Shown here one piece after another: positions 17,554 through 26,124 of a stretch of DNA of 64,000 bases. Origin of the DNA: Castellaniella sp044508625 (GTDB lineage Bacteria > Pseudomonadota > Gammaproteobacteria > Burkholderiales > Burkholderiaceae_B). The translations under genes and the position numbers were made by a program. The stretch lies in contig JBIQHJ010000014.1 of the NCBI GenBank assembly GCA_044508625.1, positions 1-64,000 of the forward strand. Direction: 5' to 3'. The notes under the pieces were generated by a model, which was not told the origin of the DNA, made no database searches, and saw nothing but the letters and a program-made list of their open reading frames with translations. Every line of letters starts with the position of its first letter. Within the stretch, counting starts at the first letter, position 1.

Positions 17554-18330
17554 ATGAAACAGGCTTCCCTGCACGAACTCGCGGCATGGCTCGACGACAC
17601 CCTGCAGGCCGGACGGTTCCGCGACTATTGCCCCAATGGCCTGCAGGTCGAGGGCCGCGAGTCCGTCGGCCACATTATCGCCGGTGTCACCGCCTCGCAG
17701 GCGCTCATCGACGCCGCGATCCGCGCAAAGGCCGACGCCATCCTGGTGCACCACGGCTGGTTCTGGAAGAACGAGGACCCCCGCGTGCGCGGCCCCAAGC
17801 GCGCGCGCCTCGCGCGCATGCTGGAGCACGGACTGAGCCTGCTCGCCTACCACCTGCCCCTGGACGCCCACCCGACCCTGGGCAACAACGCGCAGCTCGC
17901 GCGCATCCTGGGCTGGGAAGCCGAACGCGACGCGGAGGGGGCGCCGCGCCGCTGCGGGCCCGACGATCTCGTCTGGCTGGGCCGGCCCCGGGCCGCGGCC
18001 CCGCTGGCCGAGCTCGCGCAGGACGTGGGCCGCCGCCTGGGGCGCGCGCCCCTGGTGGTGGGCGATGCCGGGCGCCCCGTCGCGCGGGTGGCGTGGTGCA
18101 CCGGGGCCGCGCAGGGCATGATGGACGCCGCCGTCGACGCCGGGGTCGACGCCTATCTCACCGGCGAGGTGTCGGAGCAGACCGTCCACCTCGCGCGCGA
18201 GACCGGCGTGGCCTTCATCGGCGCCGGCCACCACGCCACCGAGCGCTACGGCGTGCAGGCCGTGGGAGAGGCGCTGGCGGGGCGCTTTGGCATCCGCTGC
18301 GAATTCGTCGACATCGACAACCCGGCCTGA
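17554..18330 (+). CDS. Nif3-like dinuclear metal centre protein (YbgI/DUF34 family)
   Basis: A 258-residue DUF34/NIF3 protein that probably binds two metals. Expected ligands are visible: the His pair in LVHHGWFWKNE, DAHPTLGNN after AYHLPL, and the C-terminal GAGHHATERYG block. E. coli YbgI has been proposed to act as a GTP cyclohydrolase-type or repair protein, but the role is not settled, so no reaction is claimed. The ATG at 17554 follows AAAGGA; the longer upstream frame is the shadow of the protease gene. Its link to petABC in Burkholderiales appears conserved but unexplained. Confidence 0.9.
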   Translation: MKQASLHELAAWLDDTLQAGRFRDYCPNGLQVEGRESVGHIIAGVTASQALIDAAIRAKADAILVHHGWFWKNEDPRVRGPKRARLARMLEHGLSLLAYHLPLDAHPTLGNNAQLARILGWEAERDAEGAPRRCGPDDLVWLGRPRAAAPLAELAQDVGRRLGRAPLVVGDAGRPVARVAWCTGAAQGMMDAAVDAGVDAYLTGEVSEQTVHLARETGVAFIGAGHHATERYGVQAVGEALAGRFGIRCEFVDIDNPA

Positions 18331-18367
18331 GGCCGGGCCGCGCGCCCTCATTTCCGGGCCGCGCCCG

Positions 18368-18820
18368 TCATTTCTTGAGCGAGTCGCGGATCTCGCGCAG
18401 CAGCAGGATGTCCTCGGGCGTGACCGGCGCCGCGGGCGGCGGCGGCGGGGCCTCGAAGCGGCGCCGTGCGTTGTTGACCGCCTTGACCATGATGAACACG
18501 ACCAGGGCCAGCAGGAGGAAGTTGATGAACACGGTGAGGAAATGCCCCCAGGCGAACACCACGCCGCCCCCTTTGGCGAGCGCCTCGTGGGTCATCGGCC
18601 CGGAATAGCCCTCGGGCATGCGCAGGACGAGGAACAGATTGTCGAAATTGACCTCGCCGCCGAGGATGAAGCTGATGACCGGCATCACCAGGTCGTTGAC
18701 GATCGAATCGATGATCTTGCCGAACGCGCCGCCGATGATCACGCCGATCGCCAGGTCCATCATGTTGCCTTTGATCGCGAATTCCTGGAATTCCTTGATG
18801 AAACCCCGTGCATTGCCCAT
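18368..18820 (-). CDS. mscL: Large-conductance mechanosensitive channel
   Basis: Homopentameric inner-membrane channel that opens under high membrane tension to release solutes in hypo-osmotic shock. The 150-aa protein begins with the amphipathic MGNARGFIKEFQEFAIKGN, then TM1 (MMDLAIGVIIGGAFGKIID), a periplasmic loop, TM2 (FLTVFINFLLLALVVFIM), and the cytoplasmic bundle ending in LLLREIRDSL. The ATG at 18820 has AAGGAGA upstream. It is convergent with the Nif3-like gene and divergent from petA. Confidence 0.95.
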   Translation of the reverse strand: MGNARGFIKEFQEFAIKGNMMDLAIGVIIGGAFGKIIDSIVNDLVMPVISFILGGEVNFDNLFLVLRMPEGYSGPMTHEALAKGGGVVFAWGHFLTVFINFLLLALVVFIMVKAVNNARRRFEAPPPPPAAPVTPEDILLLREIRDSLKK

Positions 18821-18944
18821 GCCGTCTCCTTTCTCGGATTTCGCCCTACTTGGCGTAACGCTATAATACGCGGCTGAAGATCCTTCCGCGCAAGCAGATA
18901 TTTCAACGCACAGCCCAGCGGGCACAGCAACCAGGGATACAAGA

Positions 18945-19589
18945 ATGAGTCAGAGCACGACACAGTCCGACGAGCAGGGCGCAGTCGATCCGAACCTGCC
19001 CCCCGATCCTTCCCGCCGCTTCTGGGTCGCATCGGCCTGTACCCTGGGCGGCGTCGCGGGCGTCGCGACGGCGGTTCCCTTCGTCGGCTCGTTCGCTCCT
19101 TCCGAAAAGGCCCGCGCCGCGGGCGCGCCCGTCGAGGCCGACATCTCGGGCCTCGCGCCCGGCCAGATGATGACCGTGGAATGGCGCGGCAAGCCCGTCT
19201 GGATCGTCCGCCGCACGCAGGCCGAACTCGATGCCCTGCCCAAGCACGACGCCGAGCTGGCCGATCCCAAGTCCGAGCGCCCGGGCTACACCCCCGACTT
19301 CGCCAAGAACGAATACCGCTCGCGCAAGCCCGAGATCTTCATCTGCATCGGCATCTGCACGCACCTGGGATGCTCGCCCACCGCGCACTTCCAGCCCGGG
19401 CCCCAGCCCGGCCTGCCGGCCGACTGGCCCGGCGGCTGGTTCTGCCCCTGCCACGGATCCACCTTCGACCTGGCGGGACGGGTGTTCGCCAACAAGCCGG
19501 CTCCCGACAACCTCGAAATCCCGCCCTACGTTTTCTCCGCCGACGGCACGCGCGTCACCATCGGCGTCGACGAAAACGAAAAGGCCTGA
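18945..19589 (+). CDS. petA: Ubiquinol-cytochrome c reductase iron-sulfur (Rieske) subunit
   Basis: Transfers electrons from ubiquinol to cytochrome c1 in complex III. The 214-aa protein has a Tat-type start (SRRFWVASA) followed by a TM helix, then the two [2Fe-2S]-binding boxes CTHLGC and CPCHGS in the C-terminal domain. A TATAAT hexamer at 18862-18867 in the petA/mscL gap is a candidate -10 element, without a good -35. petA, petB and petC are spaced 50 and 26 bp apart and form one operon. Confidence 0.96.
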   Translation: MSQSTTQSDEQGAVDPNLPPDPSRRFWVASACTLGGVAGVATAVPFVGSFAPSEKARAAGAPVEADISGLAPGQMMTVEWRGKPVWIVRRTQAELDALPKHDAELADPKSERPGYTPDFAKNEYRSRKPEIFICIGICTHLGCSPTAHFQPGPQPGLPADWPGGWFCPCHGSTFDLAGRVFANKPAPDNLEIPPYVFSADGTRVTIGVDENEKA

Positions 19590-19639
19590 TGGCCCGCAAG
19601 GGTCATCGTTCCGTGACACTGAGAACCTAGGAGCCATTC

Positions 19640-21025
19640 ATGGCCGAGAAAAACGTCGAGACGACCGGATTGCTGGGGTGGGTCGACCGCCGATTCCCGC
19701 TGACCAGCATGTTCAAAGAGCATATGTCCGAGTACTATGCTCCGAAAAACTTCAACTTCTGGTATTTCTTCGGGTCGCTGGCGCTGCTGGTGCTGGTCAT
19801 CCAGATCGTCACCGGGATCTTCCTGGTGATGAACTACAAGCCCGACGCGCGCTTCGCCTTCGAGTCCGTCGAATACATCATGCGCGAGGTGCCGGGCGGC
19901 TGGTTCATCCGCTACATGCACTCGACCGGCGCGTCGATGTTCTTCGTCGTGGTCTACCTGCACATGCTGCGCGGCCTGTTCTACGGCTCGTACCGCAAGC
20001 CGCGCGAGCTGGTCTGGATCTTCGGCGTGGCGATCTTCCTGTCGCTGATGGGCGAGGCGTTCTTCGGCTACCTGCTGCCCTGGGGCCAGATGTCGTACTG
20101 GGGCGCCCAGGTGATCGTCAACCTGTTCTCGGCCATCCCCTTCATCGGCCCCGAGCTCTCGCTGTGGATCCGCGGCGACTACGTGGTGTCCGACGCGACG
20201 CTCAACCGGTTCTTCGCCTTCCACGTGATCGCCATCCCGCTGGTGCTGATCGGCCTGGTCGTGGCGCACATCATCGCGCTGCACGAGGTGGGCTCCAACA
20301 ACCCCGACGGCGTCGAGATCAAGCAGGGCCCCAAGGACAAATACGGCCGTCCGGTCGACGGCATCCCGTTCCACCCCTACTACTCGGTGCACGACGTGGT
20401 CGGCGTGGCCGGCTTCCTGATCGTGTTCGCCGCGATCATTTTCTTCGGCCCCGAGATGGGCGGCTACTTCCTCGAGTACAACAACTTCATCCCGGCCGAC
20501 CCGCTCAAGACCCCGCCGCACATCGCGCCGGTCTGGTATTTCACACCGTTCTACACCATGCTGCGCGCCACCACCAGCGACTTCACCTGGGTGCTGGCCG
20601 CCGCCGCCCTCATCGCCGCCGTGGCGATGTTCATCAAGGGCCGCCTGCCCGGCATCTGGCGGCTCGTCGTCCCGGTCATCCTGCTGGCCGTGGCGGTGCT
20701 GCTCAAGGTGTTCGACGCCAAGTTCTGGGGCGTGGTCTCCATGGGCGGCGCCGTGGTGATCCTGTTCTTCCTGCCCTGGCTGGACCACTCGCCGGTCAAA
20801 TCCATCCGCTATCGTCCGAACTGGCACAAGGTGCTGTACGCGATCTTCATCATCGACTTCCTGATCCTGGGCTGGCTCGGCACGCAGCCGGTCTCGCCGG
20901 CCTACACCGTCATGGGCCAGATCGGAACGGTCATCTACCTGGCGTTCTTCCTGCTGATGCCCGTCTGGAGCCGCCTGGGCACCTTCAAGCCGGTGCCCGA
21001 CCGCGTCACGTTCCGCGCCCACTGA
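19640..21025 (+). CDS. petB: Ubiquinol-cytochrome c reductase cytochrome b subunit
   Basis: Integral membrane core of the bc1 complex, carrying the Qo and Qi sites. The 461-aa protein has about eight to nine TM helices. Haem-ligand His pairs sit in TM2 (MHSTGASMFFVVVYLHMLRG) and TM4 (FFAFHVIAIPLVLIGLVVAH). The Qo-site block PWGQMSYWGA is present and the PEWY-type motif appears as APVWYF (PVWY variant). Length is on the long side, reflecting a full single-chain cytochrome b. It lies between petA and petC. Confidence 0.96.
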   Translation: MAEKNVETTGLLGWVDRRFPLTSMFKEHMSEYYAPKNFNFWYFFGSLALLVLVIQIVTGIFLVMNYKPDARFAFESVEYIMREVPGGWFIRYMHSTGASMFFVVVYLHMLRGLFYGSYRKPRELVWIFGVAIFLSLMGEAFFGYLLPWGQMSYWGAQVIVNLFSAIPFIGPELSLWIRGDYVVSDATLNRFFAFHVIAIPLVLIGLVVAHIIALHEVGSNNPDGVEIKQGPKDKYGRPVDGIPFHPYYSVHDVVGVAGFLIVFAAIIFFGPEMGGYFLEYNNFIPADPLKTPPHIAPVWYFTPFYTMLRATTSDFTWVLAAAALIAAVAMFIKGRLPGIWRLVVPVILLAVAVLLKVFDAKFWGVVSMGGAVVILFFLPWLDHSPVKSIRYRPNWHKVLYAIFIIDFLILGWLGTQPVSPAYTVMGQIGTVIYLAFFLLMPVWSRLGTFKPVPDRVTFRAH

Positions 21026-21051
21026 GGCCATCACCACGTTACGGAAAGATC

Positions 21052-21900
21052 ATGATCAAAAAATTGCTCGGTGCCCTGGCCCTGTCCCTGACCTGCGTGA
21101 TGGCTCTCGCCGCCGAGGGCGGCGCGCACCTGGACCGCGCCCCCGATCGCATCAACGACCTGGCCGCGCTGCAGAACGGCGCCAAAATCTTCGTCAACTA
21201 CTGCCTCAACTGCCATAGCGCCAATTCCATGCGCTACAACAAGCTCACCGACCTGGGGCTGACCGAGGACGAGATCAAGAAAAACCTGCTGTTCACCGCC
21301 GACAAGGTGGGGGCGCTCATGACCATCGCCATGACGCCCGAGGACGGCAAGAAATGGTTCGGCGCCGCGCCTCCCGACCTGTCGGTGATCGCCCGCGCCA
21401 AGAGCACCACGATGGGCCCCTCGGGCGTGGACTACATCTACACCTACCTGCGCACCTTCTATCGCGACGCCTCCAAGAAGACCGGCTGGAACAACCTGAC
21501 CTTCCCGAGCGTGGCGATGCCCAACGTGCTCTGGGAGCTCGAGGGCCCGCGCAGCATGACGCGCGTCTCGGTCCACGAGGTCACCACCGACGACGGCTCG
21601 ACGCACTGGGCGCGCACCACCGAGACCTTCGACCAGGACGGCTTCTCCAAGGTCGAAACCGAGGACCTCAAGGACTACCATGGCGCGGCCTCCGAAAAGA
21701 CCACTTTCGCGACCCCCGATCCCAAGCGCTTCAGCGCCTTCGAGAGCGACGTCGCCGACCTCAGCAATTTCCTGGGCTGGATGGCCGAGCCCGACCAGCT
21801 CCTGCGCAAGCAGATCGGCGTCTGGGTCCTGCTGTTCCTGTTCTTCTTCCTGTTTGTCGCCATTCGCATGAATGCGTCATACTGGAAGCACGTCAGGTAA
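21052..21900 (+). CDS. petC: Cytochrome c1 of the bc1 complex
   Basis: Membrane-anchored c-type cytochrome receiving electrons from the Rieske protein. A signal peptide (MIKKLLGALALSLTCVMALA) precedes a single haem motif CLNCH in YCLNCHSANSMRYN. The expected Met axial ligand lies in the C-terminal half, and a C-terminal anchor (VWVLLFLFFFLFVAIRM) ends the 282-aa protein. The ATG at 21052 follows GGAAAG. Its haem would be attached by the ResBC system encoded at 10.3-13.7 kb. Confidence 0.96.
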   Translation: MIKKLLGALALSLTCVMALAAEGGAHLDRAPDRINDLAALQNGAKIFVNYCLNCHSANSMRYNKLTDLGLTEDEIKKNLLFTADKVGALMTIAMTPEDGKKWFGAAPPDLSVIARAKSTTMGPSGVDYIYTYLRTFYRDASKKTGWNNLTFPSVAMPNVLWELEGPRSMTRVSVHEVTTDDGSTHWARTTETFDQDGFSKVETEDLKDYHGAASEKTTFATPDPKRFSAFESDVADLSNFLGWMAEPDQLLRKQIGVWVLLFLFFFLFVAIRMNASYWKHVR

Positions 21901-22010
21901 ATCCCGCGCCCCCCGGGGCGCGCACCCTCCCTGGCGAATGGAATGGGCGTGTCATGCGCCTGTTCCGTTTTTCGGGACCCGCAAGAGAGGCCAGCCCCTT
22001 TCCTGCCGTT

Positions 22011-22028
22011 CCGCCCGCTCACGGGCGG
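22011..22028 (+). terminator. Perfect 7-bp GC stem-loop between petC and sspA
   Basis: CCGCCCG, loop CTCA, CGGGCGG, followed by ATTGAAACTTTATT rather than a clean T-run. It may be a weak terminator for petABC or a structured part of the sspA leader; it ends 26 bp before the sspA ATG. Position favours the leader, base pairing favours either. Confidence 0.4.
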
Positions 22029-22054
22029 ATTGAAACTTTATTGGAACCCACGAC

Positions 22055-22663
22055 ATGATGGTGCTCTATTCCGGAACGACTTGCCCCTTTTCGCAACGCT
22101 GCCGCTTCGTGCTGTTCGAAAAGGGCATGGATTTCGAAATCCGCGACATCGACCTGTACAACAAGCCCGAGGACATCGCCGTGATGAATCCGTACGGCCA
22201 GGTCCCCATCCTCGTCGAGCGGGACCTGATCCTGTACGAATCGAACATCATCAACGAATACATCGACGAGCGCTTCCCGCACCCGCAGTTGATGCCGGCC
22301 GACCCCATCATGCGCGCGCGCACCCGGCTGTTCCTGTACAACTTCGAGAAAGAGCTGTTCGTGCACGTGTCCGTGCTCGAGGACCGCAATCCAGCCGATC
22401 CCAAGGCCCGCGAGGCCGCGCGCGGCAACATCCGCGACCGCCTCTCCCAGCTCGCCCCCCTGCTGGTCAAGAACAAATACATGCTGGGCGAGGAATTCTC
22501 CATGCTCGACGTGGCCATCGCGCCGCTGCTGTGGCGCCTCGACCACTACGAGATCGAGCTGCCCAAGAGCGCGGCCCCCATCCAGAAATACGCCGAGCGC
22601 CTGTTCTCGCGCCCGGCCTACATCGAGTCGCTGACCCCGTCCGAAAAGGTCATGCGGCGCTGA
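22055..22663 (+). CDS. sspA: Stringent starvation protein A (GST-fold RNA polymerase-associated factor)
   Basis: A 202-aa protein with an N-terminal thioredoxin-like half (MVLYSGTTCPFSQRCRFVLFEKG) and an all-helical C-terminal half. SspA binds RNA polymerase and reprograms transcription in starvation and virulence in several proteobacteria. The conserved NPYGQVPILVERDLILYES block is present. Two adjacent ATGs (22055 and 22058) are possible starts. sspB follows by 2 bp, and the petABC-sspA-sspB order is characteristic of Beta- and Gammaproteobacteria. Confidence 0.94.
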   Translation: MMVLYSGTTCPFSQRCRFVLFEKGMDFEIRDIDLYNKPEDIAVMNPYGQVPILVERDLILYESNIINEYIDERFPHPQLMPADPIMRARTRLFLYNFEKELFVHVSVLEDRNPADPKAREAARGNIRDRLSQLAPLLVKNKYMLGEEFSMLDVAIAPLLWRLDHYEIELPKSAAPIQKYAERLFSRPAYIESLTPSEKVMRR

Positions 22664-22665
22664 AC

Positions 22666-23109
22666 ATGCAGGAAGCCTCGACCAAACCCTACCTGATCCG
22701 TGCGCTGCACGAATGGTGCATGGACAACGGCTACACGCCGCACATCGTCGTCACCGTCGATGCCAACACGGTCGTCCCCCCGGCCCACATCCATGACGGC
22801 CAGATCACCCTCAACATCAGCCCGCTGGCCACCAACAGGCTGACCATCGGCAACGAGTACATCGAGTTCGAGGCCCGCTTCAGCGGGGTCACCGAGCACC
22901 TGTTCGTGCCCGTGGCGGCGGTGGCGGCCATCTACGCCCGCGAGACGGGCGCCGGCATGGGCTTCGAGGTCATCGAATCCCAGCCCTACCCCGGCGGCCC
23001 GGACGGCGGCCCCGACGCGGGCCCCGAGCCCCGCCGCGGACCCGGGCCCGGGTCCGACGGGGACGATCCCCACGACCCCAAGCCGCCCCGGCTGAAGGTC
23101 GTCAAGTAG
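22666..23109 (+). CDS. sspB: ClpXP protease specificity-enhancing factor SspB
   Basis: Adaptor that delivers ssrA-tagged proteins to ClpXP. The 147-aa protein has the substrate-binding domain (TKPYLIRALHEWCMDNGYTP, then HIVVTVDANTVVPPAH and ISPLATNRLTIGN) over about residues 1-110. A disordered Pro/Gly/Asp-rich linker follows, then the ClpX-binding tail PPRLKVVK. That layout is exactly what the family uses to tether to ClpX. The start is ATG 22666, just after the sspA stop. Confidence 0.94.
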   Translation: MQEASTKPYLIRALHEWCMDNGYTPHIVVTVDANTVVPPAHIHDGQITLNISPLATNRLTIGNEYIEFEARFSGVTEHLFVPVAAVAAIYARETGAGMGFEVIESQPYPGGPDGGPDAGPEPRRGPGPGSDGDDPHDPKPPRLKVVK

Positions 23110-23151
23110 GCGGCGGCCGGCGGGGGAGGTTCCTGTAGAATAGGCAGCCTT

Positions 23152-23227
23152 GCCGGTGTAGCTCAGTTGGTAGAGCAGCTCACTTGTAATGAGAAGGTCG
23201 AGGGTTCGATTCCTTTCACCGGCACCA
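23152..23227 (+). tRNA. tRNA-Thr (anticodon TGT)
   Basis: 76 nt including an encoded CCA. The acceptor stem GCCGGTG/CACCGGC is perfect. The D arm is GCTC-AGTTGGTA-GAGC, the anticodon loop CTTGTAA gives anticodon TGT (reads ACA/ACG), and the T-loop is TTCGATT. There is a G-A mismatch at the top of the anticodon stem and wobble pairs in the T stem. A TAGAAT hexamer about 12 bp upstream is a possible -10. Confidence 0.95.
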
Positions 23228-23231
23228 GCCT

Positions 23232-23298
23232 CATACCGGATCGCCCATGCCGGCGCCCCCCATGCCGGGCCGCCCCCATGCCGGATCAGCCACACCGG
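23232..23298. repeat. Five imperfect tandem repeats of CA(T/C)(A/G)CCGG directly after tRNA-Thr
   Basis: Copies start at 23232, 23246, 23261, 23277 and 23291, giving periods of 14, 15, 16 and 14 bp. The unit is roughly CATGCCGGRTCGCCC. The tRNA acceptor end (CACCGGCACCA) resembles the unit. The array occupies the space between the tRNA and the ccpA promoter. It could be slippage-derived spacer DNA; no function is evident. Confidence 0.6.
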
Positions 23299-23318
23299 AT
23301 CCTCATAGCGTATCGCGC

Positions 23319-23332
23319 TTGATTGCCATCAA
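23319..23332 (+). promoter_or_regulatory. Perfect FNR/ANR box upstream of cytochrome c peroxidase
   Basis: TTGATTGCCATCAA matches the TTGAT-N4-ATCAA consensus in both half-sites and lies 62 bp before the ccpA ATG. Bacterial dihaem peroxidases are commonly FNR/ANR-controlled. A TATAGA at 23367-23372 is a possible -10 but would place the box further upstream than -41.5. Confidence 0.75.
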
Positions 23333-23394
23333 TACGCGATCCCAATGTCCATGTTTCCATGGTGGGTATAGACGTAACCCCCAGGAGAACCCCT

Positions 23395-24447
23395 ATGGAC
23401 AAACGCTCCGTCCTCGCATTGGCCGCCACCCTGGCCTTCTGCCTCCCCGCCGCGCAGGCCGCCGATACACCGTCTTCGGCCGAGCTGCGCCAGACCGCGC
23501 AGCAATTCTTCCAGCCCATACCGGACGCCGCCACGGTCATCCAGGAGCGCAAGATCACCGAGCCCAAGATCGAGCTGGGCAGATGGCTATTCTTCGAGCC
23601 GCGCCTGTCGCGCAGCCACATCATCAGTTGCAATTCCTGTCACAGCGTGGGCACCGGCGGCTCGGACAACATCCAGACCTCGATCGGCCACGGCTGGCAG
23701 CATGGCCCGCGCAACTCGCCCACGGTGCTGAACGCGGTATTCAACAGCGCGCAGTTCTGGGACGGCCGCGCCGCCGACCTCAAGGAGCAGGCCAAGGGCC
23801 CGGTGCAGGCCGGCGTCGAGATGAACAACACGCCGTCGCAGGTCGAGACCGTGCTCAAGAGCCTGCCCGAGTACGTCGAGCTGTTCACGCGCGCCTTCCC
23901 CGAGGAAAAGGATCCGGTGAACTTCGAGAACATGGCGCACGCCATCGAGGCCTTCGAGAGCACGCTGGTGACGCCGAACTCGCGCTTCGACCAGTGGCTC
24001 AAGGGCCAGGACACCCTCGAGGTCACCGAGCTCAAGGGCCTGCACCTGTTCATGAGCAAGGGCTGCGTGGCCTGCCACCAGGGCGTGAACGTCGGCGGGC
24101 AAGGATACTTTCCCTTCGGCGTGATCAAGAAGCCCGGCGCCGAGATCCTGCCGCCCGACGACAAGGGCCGCTTCACGGTCACCAACACGGCCAGCGACGA
24201 GTACGTGTTCCGTGCCGGCCCGCTGCGCAACATCGCCCTGACCGCGCCCTATTTCCATAGCGGCGACGTCTGGTCCCTGGAGCAGGCCGTGGCCATCATG
24301 GGCTCGAGCCAGCTCGGGCAGGAGCTGAACCAGGACGAGGTCAAGGCCATCACGCAGTTCCTGCACACGCTGACCGGCGAACAGCCCAAGGTCGTGTATC
24401 CCATCCTGCCGCCCAGCACCAGCGCCACGCCGCGCCCGGAAAAGTAA
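23395..24447 (+). CDS. ccpA: Dihaem cytochrome c peroxidase
   Basis: Periplasmic enzyme reducing H2O2 to water with electrons from small cytochromes c. A signal peptide (MDKRSVLALAATLAFCLPAAQA) is followed by the peroxidatic haem site CNSCH in the first half and the electron-transfer haem site CVACH in the second. The domain layout is that of the MauG/CcpA family, and the 350-aa length fits CcpA. ATG 23395 was chosen for its ribosome site (CAGGAGAA) and signal peptide. Upstream lies a perfect FNR box, indicating induction at low oxygen. Confidence 0.94.
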   Translation: MDKRSVLALAATLAFCLPAAQAADTPSSAELRQTAQQFFQPIPDAATVIQERKITEPKIELGRWLFFEPRLSRSHIISCNSCHSVGTGGSDNIQTSIGHGWQHGPRNSPTVLNAVFNSAQFWDGRAADLKEQAKGPVQAGVEMNNTPSQVETVLKSLPEYVELFTRAFPEEKDPVNFENMAHAIEAFESTLVTPNSRFDQWLKGQDTLEVTELKGLHLFMSKGCVACHQGVNVGGQGYFPFGVIKKPGAEILPPDDKGRFTVTNTASDEYVFRAGPLRNIALTAPYFHSGDVWSLEQAVAIMGSSQLGQELNQDEVKAITQFLHTLTGEQPKVVYPILPPSTSATPRPEK

Positions 24448-24470
24448 GGCGGCGCAGCAAGGCGGCGCGC

Positions 24471-24502
24471 GGGGCCCGGATATCGGCAACGATCCGGGCC
24501 CC
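24471..24502. terminator. Strong stem-loop downstream of ccpA
   Basis: An 11-bp perfect inverted repeat (GGGGCCCGGAT at 24471-24481 with its complement at 24492-24502) encloses a 10-nt loop, 23 bp after the ccpA stop. There is no T-run on either strand, so it is terminator-like or an mRNA 3'-protecting structure rather than a classic intrinsic terminator. Confidence 0.45.
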
Positions 24503-24577
24503 GGCGCGAGGGCCGGGCGATTTACATTCCATCGGCGCTGCCGGACAATGCGTCCAGGCTTCCCTCCCGGATCTCCG

Positions 24578-26005
24578 ATGACGCACGCCGCCCCGACCGC
24601 CGACGTTTCCTGGCTCTCAGGACTGGCCTCCACGCTGGAGGCCGAGCATGATTACCGCCCGCGCATCGAGGGCCGCGTGCCCGCCGCCCTGCGCGGCACG
24701 CTCTACCGCAACGGGCCGGGACGCTTCGACCGCGGCGGCGCGAGAAAGCGGCACCTGCTCGACGGCGACGGCATGATCCAGGCCTTCGACTTCGGCGGGG
24801 ACGGGGTGCGCTACCGCAACCGCTACGTGCGCACCGCGAAATTCCTCGAGGAACAGCAGGCGGGCCGCCACACCCGGCCGACCTGGACCACGCGCGCGCC
24901 CGGCGGCCCCTGGCGCAACGCCGGCAAGCGCATCCGCTCGCAGGCCGGCGTCACCACGCTGGTCAAGAACGGCTGCCTGTACGCCTTCGACGAGGTCGGC
25001 CAGCCCTGGGGGCTGGACCCACGCACGCTCGAGACCCGCGGCGAGCAGGCGCTGGGGCCCGCCGGGACCCGCCTGGACTACAAGGCCCACACCAAGACGG
25101 ACCCGGACACCGGCGACTGGGCGCTGATCGCCTTTCAGCACGGGCCGCGCAACCACGTGCACCTCGTCGAGCACGCGGCCGACGGCACGTTCAGGCGCCA
25201 CCAGCGGGTGGCCTCGCCGCGCGCCGCCTACATCCACGACTGGTTCCTGACCGGGCGCCACGCCCTGATCCTGCTGCATCCGCTCGAGCTGTCCCTGCCG
25301 GGCTATCTCGCGGGACTGCGCAGCTTCACCGAGAGCCTGGGCTGGGACGCCTCGCAGGGCAATCTGCTGATGGTGATCGATCGCTCGGGCGAGAATCCGC
25401 CCCGCATCCTCGAGGCACCCGCGAGTTTCATGTGGCACAGCCTGAACGCCTACGAGCGCGATGGGACGATCATCGCCGACTTCGTCGGCTACGCGGCGCC
25501 CGATCATTTCATCGGCGAGCGCGCGGCTTTCCGCCGGATCATGGAAGGCGCCATGGGCGAGGCCAGGCATCCGGGGCTGATGCGCCGCTATGTGATCGAC
25601 CCGTCCCGGCGGCGGGTCGCCGAGGAGGTCCTGTGCGAGCGCAATTGCGAGTTTCCCGTCGTCGATCCGCGCCTCGCCACCCGCCCCCACCGGTACGCCT
25701 ACGTCACCACGGCGCCCGGGCCCTCGGTCTTCCACAGCGGCCTCGCGCGCATCGACACCTCCGGCGGAGAGGCCGAGGTCATCGACATGGGGCCCCGCAC
25801 CCACCTGGGCGAGCCGATCTTCGTGGCCGATCCGGCGGCCCGCGACGAACGCGGCTGGCTGCTGTCCCTGGGACTGGACGGTGCCAGCGGGACCTCGTTC
25901 CTCGGCATCTTTCCCAGCGACGCCCTGGCCGACGGACCGGTGGCGCGCATCTGGCTGACCCATCCCACCCCGCTGAGCTTCCACGGATACTGGCACCCGG
26001 CATGA
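24578..26005 (+). CDS. Carotenoid/stilbene cleavage oxygenase (RPE65/CCD family)
   Basis: Non-haem Fe(II) dioxygenase that cleaves an alkene double bond in apocarotenoids, or in lignin-type stilbenes. The beta-propeller protein (475 aa from ATG 24578; an upstream ATG at 24548 adds 10 residues) has all four iron-His contexts: KAHTKTDPDTGD, YIHDWFLTGRH, MWHSLNAYE and the C-terminal FHGYWH. LRGTLYRNGPGRFDRGG at the start is typical. No carotenoid synthesis genes are in the window, so a role on plant or lignin aromatics is equally plausible. The same-strand DUF2141 gene follows. Confidence 0.88.
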   Translation: MTHAAPTADVSWLSGLASTLEAEHDYRPRIEGRVPAALRGTLYRNGPGRFDRGGARKRHLLDGDGMIQAFDFGGDGVRYRNRYVRTAKFLEEQQAGRHTRPTWTTRAPGGPWRNAGKRIRSQAGVTTLVKNGCLYAFDEVGQPWGLDPRTLETRGEQALGPAGTRLDYKAHTKTDPDTGDWALIAFQHGPRNHVHLVEHAADGTFRRHQRVASPRAAYIHDWFLTGRHALILLHPLELSLPGYLAGLRSFTESLGWDASQGNLLMVIDRSGENPPRILEAPASFMWHSLNAYERDGTIIADFVGYAAPDHFIGERAAFRRIMEGAMGEARHPGLMRRYVIDPSRRRVAEEVLCERNCEFPVVDPRLATRPHRYAYVTTAPGPSVFHSGLARIDTSGGEAEVIDMGPRTHLGEPIFVADPAARDERGWLLSLGLDGASGTSFLGIFPSDALADGPVARIWLTHPTPLSFHGYWHPA

Positions 26006-26124
26006 TTCCCGCCAAGCGATCCTCCCCACCGATCCGCCCCCCTTTGCGCATGTGGGCGGAAATGGCCCCGGCGCGGTGGACGGCGGCTCCGACCAGGTCG
26101 ACGACACCCCTGGCTTCGCCGACG

